From assembly GCA_004563715.1 (NCBI GenBank), contig SIRX01000191.1, forward strand, positions 1 through 47,884: a stretch of 47,884 nucleotides of DNA, read 5' to 3'. The first letter of the stretch is position 1. Every line of letters starts with the position of its first letter. This document shows, piece after piece, positions 14,210 through 22,173 of the stretch. The notes beneath the pieces were generated by a model, which did no database searches, was not told where the DNA came from, and worked only from the letters and a program-made list of their open reading frames with translations. The position numbers were made by a program, and so were the translations under genes. Source of the DNA: Actinomycetota bacterium. Lineage in GTDB: Bacteria > Actinomycetota > Rubrobacteria > Rubrobacterales > Rubrobacteraceae.

Positions 14210-15434
14210 GAAAACCGCGGACGGCGCGAATAACAACCCCACGGACGGCTCCACGGATCACGACGTCATGATCCGGCTGGAGCACCTTGTCAAGCGCTTT
14301 CCCGGCCAGGACGAAGCGGCTGTCGAGGACCTGTCTATGGACATCTACGAGGGCGAGATCGTCGTCCTCGTAGGCCCGAGTGGTTGCGGAAAGACCACGA
14401 CGATGAAGATGATCAACCGGATTATCGAGCCTACGGAGGGCCGGATCATCCTCGAAGGTGACGACGTTACTAACGTCAACCCGGACCAACTGCGCCGCAG
14501 GATCGGCTATGTCATCCAGCAGATAGGGCTTTTCCCGCACATGACGATAGCCGACAACATCGCCACCGTCCCCCGAATGTTGGGCTGGGACAAGCAGCGC
14601 ATCTCCGAGCGCACGGACGAGCTTCTGGAAACGGTCGGGTTGAACTCCTCGTTCAAGAGCCGCTATCCCAAGGAGCTTTCGGGCGGCCAGCGGCAGCGGA
14701 TCGGCGTAGCGAGGGCGATGGCGGCCGACCCGCCGGTGTTGCTGATGGACGAGCCGTTCGGGGCCATAGACCCCATTACGCGCGAGAAGCTGCAGGACGA
14801 ATTCTTGCGCCTCCAGCAGGAGATAAAAAAGACCATCGTGTTCGTCACCCACGACATCGACGAGGCGATAAAGATGGGCGACCGGATCGCCATCCTCCGT
14901 CAGCAGTCCAAAATCGCTCAGTACGACACGCCGGAGAGGATCCTGACCGATCCAACCGACGACTTCGTGGAAGACTTTATCGGCTCTGGAGCCTCGATCA
15001 AACGCCTGAGCCTCAGCCGGGTGTCGGACATAAAGCCCGCGAACTGGCCGGTCGCCGAGATAAGCGAAGGCCACAACTCGGTAAGGGAGAAAATGCGGGC
15101 CGCCGACCGGGAGTACGTGCTGCTGCTCGACGAACGGAGGCGTCCCAAGCGGTGGGTTAGCATGGACGACATAGAGGGGGACGGCGTTCCCCTCGAAGAG
15201 GCCGGCTGGCCCGCCGTGGCGATCGTCGAGGAGAACGCCAGCCTCTACAATACCCTGGACACCATGATCACCTCCTACAAGGGCTCGGCGATCGTGGTGG
15301 ACAGCGAGGGGAGCTACAAGGGCGTGGTCGACTTCGACACGGTGCTGAAGACCATAGATTCCATGCGCCCCCCGGACCAGCGGCTCGGGCATATAAACGA
15401 GGACGAAGCCGACCCGGTCGGCGGGGAGAGGTAG
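14202..15434 (+). CDS. Osmoprotectant ABC transporter ATPase with CBS domains (OpuCA type)
   Basis: This 410-residue ATPase powers quaternary-amine uptake. Walker A is GPSGCGKTT, signature LSGGQRQRIGVARA and Walker B VLLMDEPFGAIDP. C-terminal residues from about 280 form a CBS pair (around VREKMRAADREYVLLLDE and SLYNTLDTMITSYKGSAIVV), which in OpuA/OpuC senses ionic strength. The GTG start lies within the end of the permease gene. The first 20 residues are polar and variable. Regulation by cytoplasmic salt through CBS is known for the family and inferred here. Confidence 0.94.
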   Translation: MSEKTADGANNNPTDGSTDHDVMIRLEHLVKRFPGQDEAAVEDLSMDIYEGEIVVLVGPSGCGKTTTMKMINRIIEPTEGRIILEGDDVTNVNPDQLRRRIGYVIQQIGLFPHMTIADNIATVPRMLGWDKQRISERTDELLETVGLNSSFKSRYPKELSGGQRQRIGVARAMAADPPVLLMDEPFGAIDPITREKLQDEFLRLQQEIKKTIVFVTHDIDEAIKMGDRIAILRQQSKIAQYDTPERILTDPTDDFVEDFIGSGASIKRLSLSRVSDIKPANWPVAEISEGHNSVREKMRAADREYVLLLDERRRPKRWVSMDDIEGDGVPLEEAGWPAVAIVEENASLYNTLDTMITSYKGSAIVVDSEGSYKGVVDFDTVLKTIDSMRPPDQRLGHINEDEADPVGGER

Positions 15435-15440
15435 CCCACC

Positions 15441-16202
15441 GTGACGGTGGACGCTAGAAAAGGAACTTTACTAGGCGGCGTTCCCCGTTGGACGGGGTAC
15501 CTGATCCGGCCCGTGCTGCTCGGGGCGGTGTGCCTGGCGCTCTACCTGTGGGTCAACAGCCTGCAACTAGACAGCATCGAGCAGCGGGTTCTCACCCAGG
15601 GTTACATCGTACAGAGGCTTATAGAGCACGTGTGGTACGCCTTTGCCACCACCGCTATCGTCGTGGTGCTGGCCGTCAGCGCGGGGGTGCTGCTGACCCG
15701 GCCGTTCGCCCGGCGCATAGTGCCGGCGGTGGTCAACGCGGGCAACATAGGTTTCGCGGTCCCCTCGATCGGCGTTCTGGTGCTGTTGGCGATATTCTTT
15801 GGGCTCGGCTTCTACCCGGCGTTGGCGGCCTTCGTCGTCTACGCCTTTCTGCCCGTGCTGCGCAACACTATGGTGGGCTTGCAGCAGGTGGACGACTCGG
15901 TCATCGAGGCAGGACGGGGGATGGGGATGAGCAAGTCGGCGGTCCTGTTCCGCATCGAACTGCCGCTCGCCGTGCCTATCACGCTCGCCGGGATCAGGAC
16001 CGCGCTGGTGCTCGCCGTGGGTACGGCTTCGCTCGCGACGTTTATAGACGGCGGCGCGCTGGGAGATCTCATAGATACCGGCATTCGCCAGAGCCGGGAC
16101 TCCATACTGATCACCGGCAGCGTGCTGACCGCGGTGCTGGCGTTGTTTATCGACTGGCTCGCAAGCATAGCCGAGGACGTTCTACGGCCTAAGGGACTGT
16201 AG
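15441..16202 (+). CDS. Osmoprotectant ABC transporter permease, second subunit
   Basis: This 253-residue integral membrane protein resembles the first permease in its coupling loop (VDDSVIEAGRGMGMSKSAVLFRIELPLAVP) but has a longer N-terminus with an extra hydrophobic segment (YLIRPVLLGAVCLALYLWV). GTG start, 6 nt after the ATPase stop, with GAGAGG upstream. Duplicate, non-identical permeases are typical of OpuC systems. Confidence 0.93.
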   Translation: MTVDARKGTLLGGVPRWTGYLIRPVLLGAVCLALYLWVNSLQLDSIEQRVLTQGYIVQRLIEHVWYAFATTAIVVVLAVSAGVLLTRPFARRIVPAVVNAGNIGFAVPSIGVLVLLAIFFGLGFYPALAAFVVYAFLPVLRNTMVGLQQVDDSVIEAGRGMGMSKSAVLFRIELPLAVPITLAGIRTALVLAVGTASLATFIDGGALGDLIDTGIRQSRDSILITGSVLTAVLALFIDWLASIAEDVLRPKGL

Positions 16203-16255
16203 CCATCCAGAGAAAGGTCGAGTTGTTTGTTAGCTAAAAGGAGGAAGAGCAGATC

Positions 16256-17221
16256 GTGTCGAGAGTGAACAGGTGGATCAGGCTCGCGTTGGTGACCGCG
16301 CTGGCGGTGGTGGTCTTTGCCGGTTGTGGCGGCGACGGCGCGATAGTGGGTGGCGGCGAGGGGAGCCTCGCAGAGGACTATGACCTCTCCGATGCCACGT
16401 TTACCGTAGGTTCCAAGGAGTTCACCGAGCAGGAGATACTGGGTTACATAGCCCTGCAGGCGCTCGAAGAAGCCGGGGCTACGGCAAACGACCAGGTCGG
16501 GCTGGCCGGCACCGAGGCCGTCCGGACCGCGCTCGCCAGCGGCGACATAGACATGTACTGGGAGTACGTGGGCACCGGCTGGATCAACCACCTCGGCGAG
16601 AGCGGCGAGATAGACGGCGAGGACGACTTCCAGACCGTTGCGGAACGGGACCTGGAAGAGAACGGCATCTACTGGATCGGTCCCGCCGGGTTCAGCAACG
16701 GCTACGCTATAGCAACCAACGAGCAGACCACCGAGGAGTTGGACGTCCAGCAGCTCTCGGACATGGGGCGTGTTATCGAGGAGCACGGGGATGAGATCTC
16801 GCTGTTCGTCGGCGCTGAGTTCGCCACGCGCGACGACGGGCTGCCGGGTGTCGAAGAGGCCTACGGCTGGGAGTTCCCGGACGACGCGGTCAGGCGGGTG
16901 CAGGACAGCCTGGTCTACGAGCAGACCGCGGGCGAAGGCTACAACTTCGGCTCGGTGTTCGAGACCGACGGGCGTATTCCCAACCTCGACCTCGTCCTGC
17001 TGGAAGACGACCAGAACTTCTTCCCCTCCTACGCCGGGGCTCTCACCGTGAGGGAGGAGACCCACGAGGAGTACCCGCAGCTCGAGGAGATGTTCACCGA
17101 GATCGGCGATCAGCTCACCATCGAAACCATGCAAGAGCTGAACGCCCGGCGCGACGTGGACGAGGAGTTCCCGGAGGATATCGCCGAGGATTGGCTCCAG
17201 GAGAACGGGTTTATCGGGTAA
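16256..17221 (+). CDS. Osmoprotectant-binding lipoprotein (OpuCC/OsmX type)
   Basis: This 321-residue substrate-binding protein has a signal peptide (RWIRLALVTALAVVVFAGC) and a lipobox with Cys near residue 23, so it is anchored to the outer face of the membrane. The mature domain starts with DATFTVGSKEFTEQEILGYI and contains GDIDMYWEYVGTGW, both characteristic of type II glycine betaine/choline-binding proteins. The GTG start has AAAGGAGG upstream. Last gene of the operon, followed by a strong terminator. Ligand is a quaternary amine by family; which one is not decided. Confidence 0.93.
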   Translation: MSRVNRWIRLALVTALAVVVFAGCGGDGAIVGGGEGSLAEDYDLSDATFTVGSKEFTEQEILGYIALQALEEAGATANDQVGLAGTEAVRTALASGDIDMYWEYVGTGWINHLGESGEIDGEDDFQTVAERDLEENGIYWIGPAGFSNGYAIATNEQTTEELDVQQLSDMGRVIEEHGDEISLFVGAEFATRDDGLPGVEEAYGWEFPDDAVRRVQDSLVYEQTAGEGYNFGSVFETDGRIPNLDLVLLEDDQNFFPSYAGALTVREETHEEYPQLEEMFTEIGDQLTIETMQELNARRDVDEEFPEDIAEDWLQENGFIG

Positions 17222-17249
17222 TAAAGCCCGAGGCCATCTCGCAGACAAT

Positions 17250-17296
17250 GGTGAGGGCCGCGAAGCGTCGTTCGCGGCCCTCACCGGACCTTTTTC
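17250..17296 (+). terminator. Terminator of the osmoprotectant transporter operon
   Basis: Perfect 15-bp stem GGTGAGGGCCGCGAA (17250-17264) / TTCGCGGCCCTCACC (17271-17285) with loop GCGTCG and tail GGACCTTTTTC. Confidence 0.92.
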
Positions 17297-17361
17297 GCCC
17301 CGTAGAAGACCGGAGCCGGTAGACTGTGCCTGGACCCGAAGGCACCAGGGATTGGAAGCGT

Positions 17362-20217
17362 ATGGCGGGTAGTTCTATCTCTCCGGCCGAACGGCTAGTG
17401 GGCGTTCTGGAAGGCAACCTTGACGGCTACCTGAGCACGGACCCCGCTTCCCGGGCGTTGTGGTCTACGGACGCTTCGATCTACCAGCGGCAGCCCGTTG
17501 GGGTCGTGGTTGCCCGCTCCGAGGGCGACGTGGAGCTGGCCCTCCGGGCGGCGCGGGAGGCCGGCATTCCCATTACCGCGCGGGGCGCAGGCACGAGCCT
17601 CGCCGGTCAGGCCACTTCCCCGGGCCTGCTCCTGGACGTCTCCGGGATGGACCGGGCGCTGGAGATAGACCTGGAGGGCGGGCGCTGCCTCGTGGAGCCG
17701 GGGCTGGTGCAAGGCGAGCTGAACGCCCTGGTAGAGCCGCACGGGCTGGTCTTCGGGGCGGATACCTCCACCTCCGACGTGGCTACCCTGGGCGGCATGG
17801 TGGGCAACAACTCGGCCGGCATGCGCTCCATCGTCTACGGCACGACCGCCGACCAGGTCCTCTCCCTGCGCTGCCTGCTACCGAACGGGGAAACCGTCGA
17901 GCTGAAGCCCATGAAGAGAGAGGAGGCAGCCCGGCGAGCCCGCCACGCCGACGCTCTTGCCCGGCTGCTCGGCGGCGCCCTGCGCATCGGGGAGGAATAC
18001 GCCGACGAGATAAAGCGCCGCTACCCGCGCATGATCCGGCGGGTCTCCGGCTACGGCCTCGACGGCCTCGTGGACCCGGAGGTCCTGGACCTCACCCGCC
18101 TGGTCTGCGGTTCGGAGGGTACGCTCGCCGTCGTGACCCGGGCGGAGTTCCGGCTCCAGAGCCTGCCGCCCGCCCGGCAGATGGCTTCCTTCGAGTTCGA
18201 CTCCCTGGCCGCCGCCTCGCGGGCCACGGTAACGCTTCTGGAGATGGAGCCCTCCGCTGTGGAGCTCCTGGACGACGTGGCCATAAACCGCGCCCGGGCC
18301 ACCAACGCCTACCGGGGATCTACCGGCTTTGTTCGGGGAGACCCCCGGGCGCTGCTGCTCGTGGAGTGGAGCGGGACGGAGGAGGCTCTGAACGAACGCT
18401 TCGCGGGGCTCGAAGAGGTCCGGCGGGAGATCGGGGCCTCGGTCGCCGTGCCGCTGCGCGGCAAGGAGGAGATGCAGCAGACGGTGAAGCTCCGCAAGTC
18501 TATCCTGCCGCTTCTCCTGGGCACCACCGAGAAGGCCAAGCCGGTGGCCTTCGTGGAGGACGCCGCGGTCCCGGTGGGCAGCCTGGAGGAGTTCGTGACG
18601 CGCTTCGAGGAGATACTGGACGAGCACGGCACCTGGGCCTGCTTCTACGGCCACGCTTCCGTGGGGACGCTGCACGTGAGGCCGGCGCTGGACACCACGG
18701 AGCCCGGTGACGTGCGGCGGATGCGCCGGATCTCCGAAGAGGTCGCGGACCTGGTGGTGGAGCTCGGCGGTTCCATCTCCGGCGAGCACGGCGACGGCCT
18801 CTCCCGCTCGGAGTTCCTGGAGAAGATGTACGGCAAGAAGATCTTGGCCGCCTTCGAGGAGGTAAAGCATCTCTTCGACCCGGACGGGCTGTTGAACCCC
18901 GGCGTGATCGTGGACCCGGCCCCGATGGACCGCCAGCTCCGTATTGGCCCCGGCCACCGGCGGCGCCCCGTCTCCACGGGCCTGGACTTCTCGGAGCAGG
19001 GCGGCTTCGTAAAGGCCGTCGAGCTGTGCAACGGCTCGGGCTTCTGCCGCAAAAAGACCGGGGGCACGATGTGCCCCTCCTACATGGTGACCCACGATGA
19101 GAACGACACCACCCGCGCCCGGGCGAACCTGCTGCGCAACGTCCTCGACGGCACCCTTCCTCCCGAGGAGCTTACCGGCAAACGCATGAAAGAGGTCATG
19201 GACCTCTGTGTGGGCTGTAAAGCGTGCAAGACGGAGTGCCCTTCCCAGGTGGACGTTGCCTCCATGAAGACCGAGGTCCTCTACCAGATGGGGAAGAGAC
19301 ACGGCTTCTCCCCGCGCCAGAAGGCCGCCGGCCACGTCCGCCGCCAGCTCGCCCTCGCCGCCCTCGCGCCGGCCCTCTACAACGCCGCCGCCGGCACCAC
19401 CCTGGCCCGCCGGGCCGCCGGCCTCTTCGGCATCGATCCCCGGCGCGAGCTGCCGAAGGTCACGGAAAAGACCTTCTCCCGCCGCTTCGCGGGCCTGCCG
19501 CAAGGGACGGGACCAGCGGAGGTCGTCCTGTTCAACGACACCTGGAACGAGTACCAGCGGCCCGAGGTGGGTGAGGGGGCCGTGCGGGTGCTCGCCGCCG
19601 CCGGGGCCCGCGTGCGGCTGCCGGCGGTGGTGTGCTGCGGGCGGCCCATGCTCTCGGAGGGGCTCGTGGACGAGGCGCGGGAGAACGCCCGGCGCAACGT
19701 GGAGTTGCTCTACCCGCTCGTGGAGCGCGGCCTGCCGCTGGTGGGGCTGGAGCCGAGCTGCATCCTCACCCTCCGCGACGACTACAAAAAGCTTCTGCCC
19801 GGCGACGGGCGGGTGGAGAAGCTGGCGGGGGCTGCCCGGCTCTTCGAGGAGGCGTTGCTGGACCTGGACCCGGGACGTATCCCCATGAACGCGGGGCCGC
19901 CGGTCCTGCTGCACGGCCACTGTCACCAGAAAGCGCTGGTGGGCACCGGACCCACGAAGAAGGCGCTCGGCCTCGCGGCCGACGTGGCGGTGGTGGACTC
20001 GGGCTGCTGCGGGATGGCGGGGCTCTTCGGGTACGAGAAGGGTCACTACGAGGTCTCCATGAAGATGGGGGAGCGGGCGCTGTTCCCGGCGGTGCGGGAC
20101 GCCGGAGAGCGGGTCGTCGTCGCACCGGGGACCTCGTGCCGGGAGCAGATCTCGGCTGGCACCGGACGCCACGCCCTGCACCCGGCCGAGTACCTGGCCG
20201 CCCGGCTGGCGGTGTAG
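17362..20217 (+). CDS. Fused FAD-linked / Fe-S 2-hydroxyacid dehydrogenase (YdiJ/GlcD-GlcF type)
   Basis: About 951 residues join a FAD-binding PCMH domain (ARGAGTSLAGQ, TSDVATLGGMVGNNSAGMRS), a FAD-oxidase C-terminal domain (GSISGEHGDGLSRSEFLE), a 4Fe-4S ferredoxin segment (CNGSGFCRKKTGGTMCPS and CVGCKACKTECPS), and two cysteine-rich CCG domains (VVCCGRPMLSEG...PSC; HGHCHQK...SGCCGMAG). Such fusions oxidise D-lactate, glycolate or D-2-hydroxyglutarate and pass electrons to quinone. ATG 17362 has GGAAG nearby; GTG 17326 is the alternative. The patatin gene follows after 9 nt. D-2-hydroxyglutarate is an attractive substrate because the transhydrogenase at 8.4 kb would make it, but this is inference. 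Confidence 0.9.
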   Translation: MAGSSISPAERLVGVLEGNLDGYLSTDPASRALWSTDASIYQRQPVGVVVARSEGDVELALRAAREAGIPITARGAGTSLAGQATSPGLLLDVSGMDRALEIDLEGGRCLVEPGLVQGELNALVEPHGLVFGADTSTSDVATLGGMVGNNSAGMRSIVYGTTADQVLSLRCLLPNGETVELKPMKREEAARRARHADALARLLGGALRIGEEYADEIKRRYPRMIRRVSGYGLDGLVDPEVLDLTRLVCGSEGTLAVVTRAEFRLQSLPPARQMASFEFDSLAAASRATVTLLEMEPSAVELLDDVAINRARATNAYRGSTGFVRGDPRALLLVEWSGTEEALNERFAGLEEVRREIGASVAVPLRGKEEMQQTVKLRKSILPLLLGTTEKAKPVAFVEDAAVPVGSLEEFVTRFEEILDEHGTWACFYGHASVGTLHVRPALDTTEPGDVRRMRRISEEVADLVVELGGSISGEHGDGLSRSEFLEKMYGKKILAAFEEVKHLFDPDGLLNPGVIVDPAPMDRQLRIGPGHRRRPVSTGLDFSEQGGFVKAVELCNGSGFCRKKTGGTMCPSYMVTHDENDTTRARANLLRNVLDGTLPPEELTGKRMKEVMDLCVGCKACKTECPSQVDVASMKTEVLYQMGKRHGFSPRQKAAGHVRRQLALAALAPALYNAAAGTTLARRAAGLFGIDPRRELPKVTEKTFSRRFAGLPQGTGPAEVVLFNDTWNEYQRPEVGEGAVRVLAAAGARVRLPAVVCCGRPMLSEGLVDEARENARRNVELLYPLVERGLPLVGLEPSCILTLRDDYKKLLPGDGRVEKLAGAARLFEEALLDLDPGRIPMNAGPPVLLHGHCHQKALVGTGPTKKALGLAADVAVVDSGCCGMAGLFGYEKGHYEVSMKMGERALFPAVRDAGERVVVAPGTSCREQISAGTGRHALHPAEYLAARLAV

Positions 20218-20226
20218 AAAGCCGGG

Positions 20227-21339
20227 ATGCCGAACGCCCCGGAGAAACGGGTGGACCTGGTCTTCGAGGGGGGCGGGGTAAAGGGCATCGCGCTGGTCGG
20301 CGCGCTCTCCGTGCTGGAGGAGCGCGGCTACCAGCCCCAGAACGTCGCGGGAACCTCGGCGGGCGCGCTCGTAGCCCTCCTGCTCACCGCCGGGTACCCG
20401 GCGGCCGAGATGCGCGACCTCCTGCTCCGGCTGGACTTCGGCCGCTTTCGGGACCGGGACTGGAAGGGTCGCATACCGATTATAGGGGCGGCCCTGAGCC
20501 TGCTGAAAGACCAGGGGGTCTACGAGGGCGAGGCCCTGCTGGAGTACGTGCGCGGTTTGCTGGCGGCGAGGGGCGTGCGGACCTTCGGGGACCTGGCGCA
20601 CCCCGCCTCCGCCGGGCACCCGCGCTACCGACACCGGGCGCAGGTTATCGCCTCGGACCTCACCGCCCGCCGGTTGCTGGTCCTGCCGCGGGACGCGGGC
20701 AGGATCGGCGTCGAGGACGCGGATGCCTTCGAGGTGGCCCTCGCGGCGCGCATGAGCGCGGGCCTGCCGTTCTACTTCAAACCGGTGCGGTTCGAAAACC
20801 CGGCCGCGGGGCGGGAGCACCTGATCGTGGACGGCGGCATCCTCTCCAACTTCCCGGTCTGGATCTTCGACTCCCCCGGGGTGCCGCGGTGGCCGACCTT
20901 CGGGCTCACGCTCGTCGAGCCGGAGCCCCGAAGGCCCGTGTCGGAACGTATCGGCGGGTTCGGAAGGTACAAACGCCGGGTCGAGGTCGCCGTAGACTAC
21001 GTCCGGGCCCTGGTGGAGACCATGCTCGAGGCCCGCGACCGCCTCTACATCGAGACCGCCGACTTCGCCCGCACGATCCCCATCCCGACCCTGGGCGTAC
21101 GCACCACCGACCTGGACCTGTCGCCGGAACGCAGGCTCGCCCTCTACGAGGCCGGCCGGACCGCGGCGGAAGAGTTCCTGGAAAGCTGGGACTTCGAGGC
21201 CTACATCGCCGAGTTCCGGCGGGAAAAGCGCTACTCCCGCCGGGATGCCGTTGCCGGGCAGATGTGCCAAATGATCCGTCAGACCCGGCAACCCCCCGGC
21301 GGCCCGGATGGGTCAATTGACCCATACACAGATGGTTAA
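20227..21339 (+). CDS. Patatin-like phospholipase
   Basis: This 370-residue lipid acyl hydrolase has the glycine-rich oxyanion loop FEGGGVKG, nucleophile Ser44 in GTSAGA and catalytic Asp202 in IVDGGILSN, giving a complete Ser-Asp dyad. No signal peptide or membrane helix is seen, so it is probably cytoplasmic or membrane-peripheral. It starts 9 nt after the FAD/Fe-S dehydrogenase and is likely co-transcribed. The 3' end carries an 18-bp DNA palindrome (21308-21325). The substrate (membrane phospholipid, or PHA-granule lipid) is unknown. Confidence 0.92.
   Translation: MPNAPEKRVDLVFEGGGVKGIALVGALSVLEERGYQPQNVAGTSAGALVALLLTAGYPAAEMRDLLLRLDFGRFRDRDWKGRIPIIGAALSLLKDQGVYEGEALLEYVRGLLAARGVRTFGDLAHPASAGHPRYRHRAQVIASDLTARRLLVLPRDAGRIGVEDADAFEVALAARMSAGLPFYFKPVRFENPAAGREHLIVDGGILSNFPVWIFDSPGVPRWPTFGLTLVEPEPRRPVSERIGGFGRYKRRVEVAVDYVRALVETMLEARDRLYIETADFARTIPIPTLGVRTTDLDLSPERRLALYEAGRTAAEEFLESWDFEAYIAEFRREKRYSRRDAVAGQMCQMIRQTRQPPGGPDGSIDPYTDG
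21308..21325. promoter_or_regulatory. 18-bp perfect palindrome, possible operator
   Basis: ATGGGTCAATTGACCCAT is a perfect palindrome at the 3' end of the patatin gene, about 140 nt before the response-regulator start. Following DNA is AT-richer than the surroundings (GGTTAATTAGCC), as expected of a promoter area. It contains TTGACC, a possible -35, but no good -10 at 16-18 nt. Confidence 0.4.
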
Positions 21340-21462
21340 TTAGCCCGATGACAAATTGGTCCTGTTGCAACATCATCTGTTGGTGGAGATAAGATGGGTT
21401 GGAACCGGTTGCGAGGTTCGCGACGTGCCCCGACGATAGCCGGGGTGTTGTACAGTAGAAGG

Positions 21463-22164
21463 ATGGTTCGACGCGTGGATTCGAAGCCGGAGGCGGGGGA
21501 GAAGATCCGGGTGGCGATAGCCGACGACCAGCAGCTCTTCGCGAGCGGGCTGGCCCGGATCATCAGCGCCCAGCCCGAGGTGGAGGTCGTTGGCGAGGCC
21601 CATACGGGCCGGGAGGCCGTGGAGTTGTGCCTGGAGACCGAGCCCGACGTGGTGCTCATGGACATCTCCATGCCCGAGATGGACGGGGTCACGGCCACGC
21701 GTAAGATCCGGGAGATACTCCCGAGGACGCGGATCCTCATCCTGACGGTCCACACCGACGACGGCCATGTCTTCCAGGGGATCAAAGCCGGCGCCCAGGG
21801 GTACCTGCTCAAGGACTGCACCCCCGAGGACCTGGCGCGCGCGATCCGCACGGTCCACGCGGGGGACACGATCATGGCCCAGGACATAGCCCAGAAAATG
21901 CTGACCACCTTCGAGGGCATCCAGAGCGAAGAGGCGGAGCTCACCCCCCACCTCACCGACCGGGAGCTAGAGGTCATAAAAGCCCTGGCGCAGGGGATGA
22001 GCAACAAGCAGATAGCCCAGTCCCTGCACATCTCCGAGAAGACCGTGCGCAACCACGCCTCGAACATCTACAAAAAGCTGCACATCTACGACCGCACCCA
22101 GGCCGTGATCTACGCTATCCGGCGGGGCCTGGTAGACCTCCATACCCTGGAATCCTCTGGCTAG
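21463..22164 (+). CDS. NarL/LuxR-family two-component response regulator
   Basis: About 233 residues with receiver domain (IRVAIADDQQLFASGLARII) and phospho-acceptor Asp67 in VVLMDISMPEMDG, Lys in YLLKDCTPEDLA, then a LuxR-type HTH (LTDRELEVIKALAQGMSNKQ...HISEKTVRNHASNIYKKL). It binds DNA as a phosphorylated dimer. The start is uncertain: ATG 21463 follows AGAAGG too closely, while GTG 21475 gives about 11 nt spacing. It converges on the multi-PAS kinase with only 9 nt between stops; the NarL-type output and the kinase's HisKA_3 type make a cognate pair likely. Confidence 0.93.
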   Translation: MVRRVDSKPEAGEKIRVAIADDQQLFASGLARIISAQPEVEVVGEAHTGREAVELCLETEPDVVLMDISMPEMDGVTATRKIREILPRTRILILTVHTDDGHVFQGIKAGAQGYLLKDCTPEDLARAIRTVHAGDTIMAQDIAQKMLTTFEGIQSEEAELTPHLTDRELEVIKALAQGMSNKQIAQSLHISEKTVRNHASNIYKKLHIYDRTQAVIYAIRRGLVDLHTLESSG

Positions 22165-22173
22165 GCGCCGGTT

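Noticed and set aside
17878-21291. Open frame of over 1100 codons on the minus strand
   Set aside because: Antisense shadow of the FAD/Fe-S dehydrogenase and patatin genes, both with intact motifs on the plus strand. GC-rich coding DNA often leaves the opposite strand open, and the translation has no domain.
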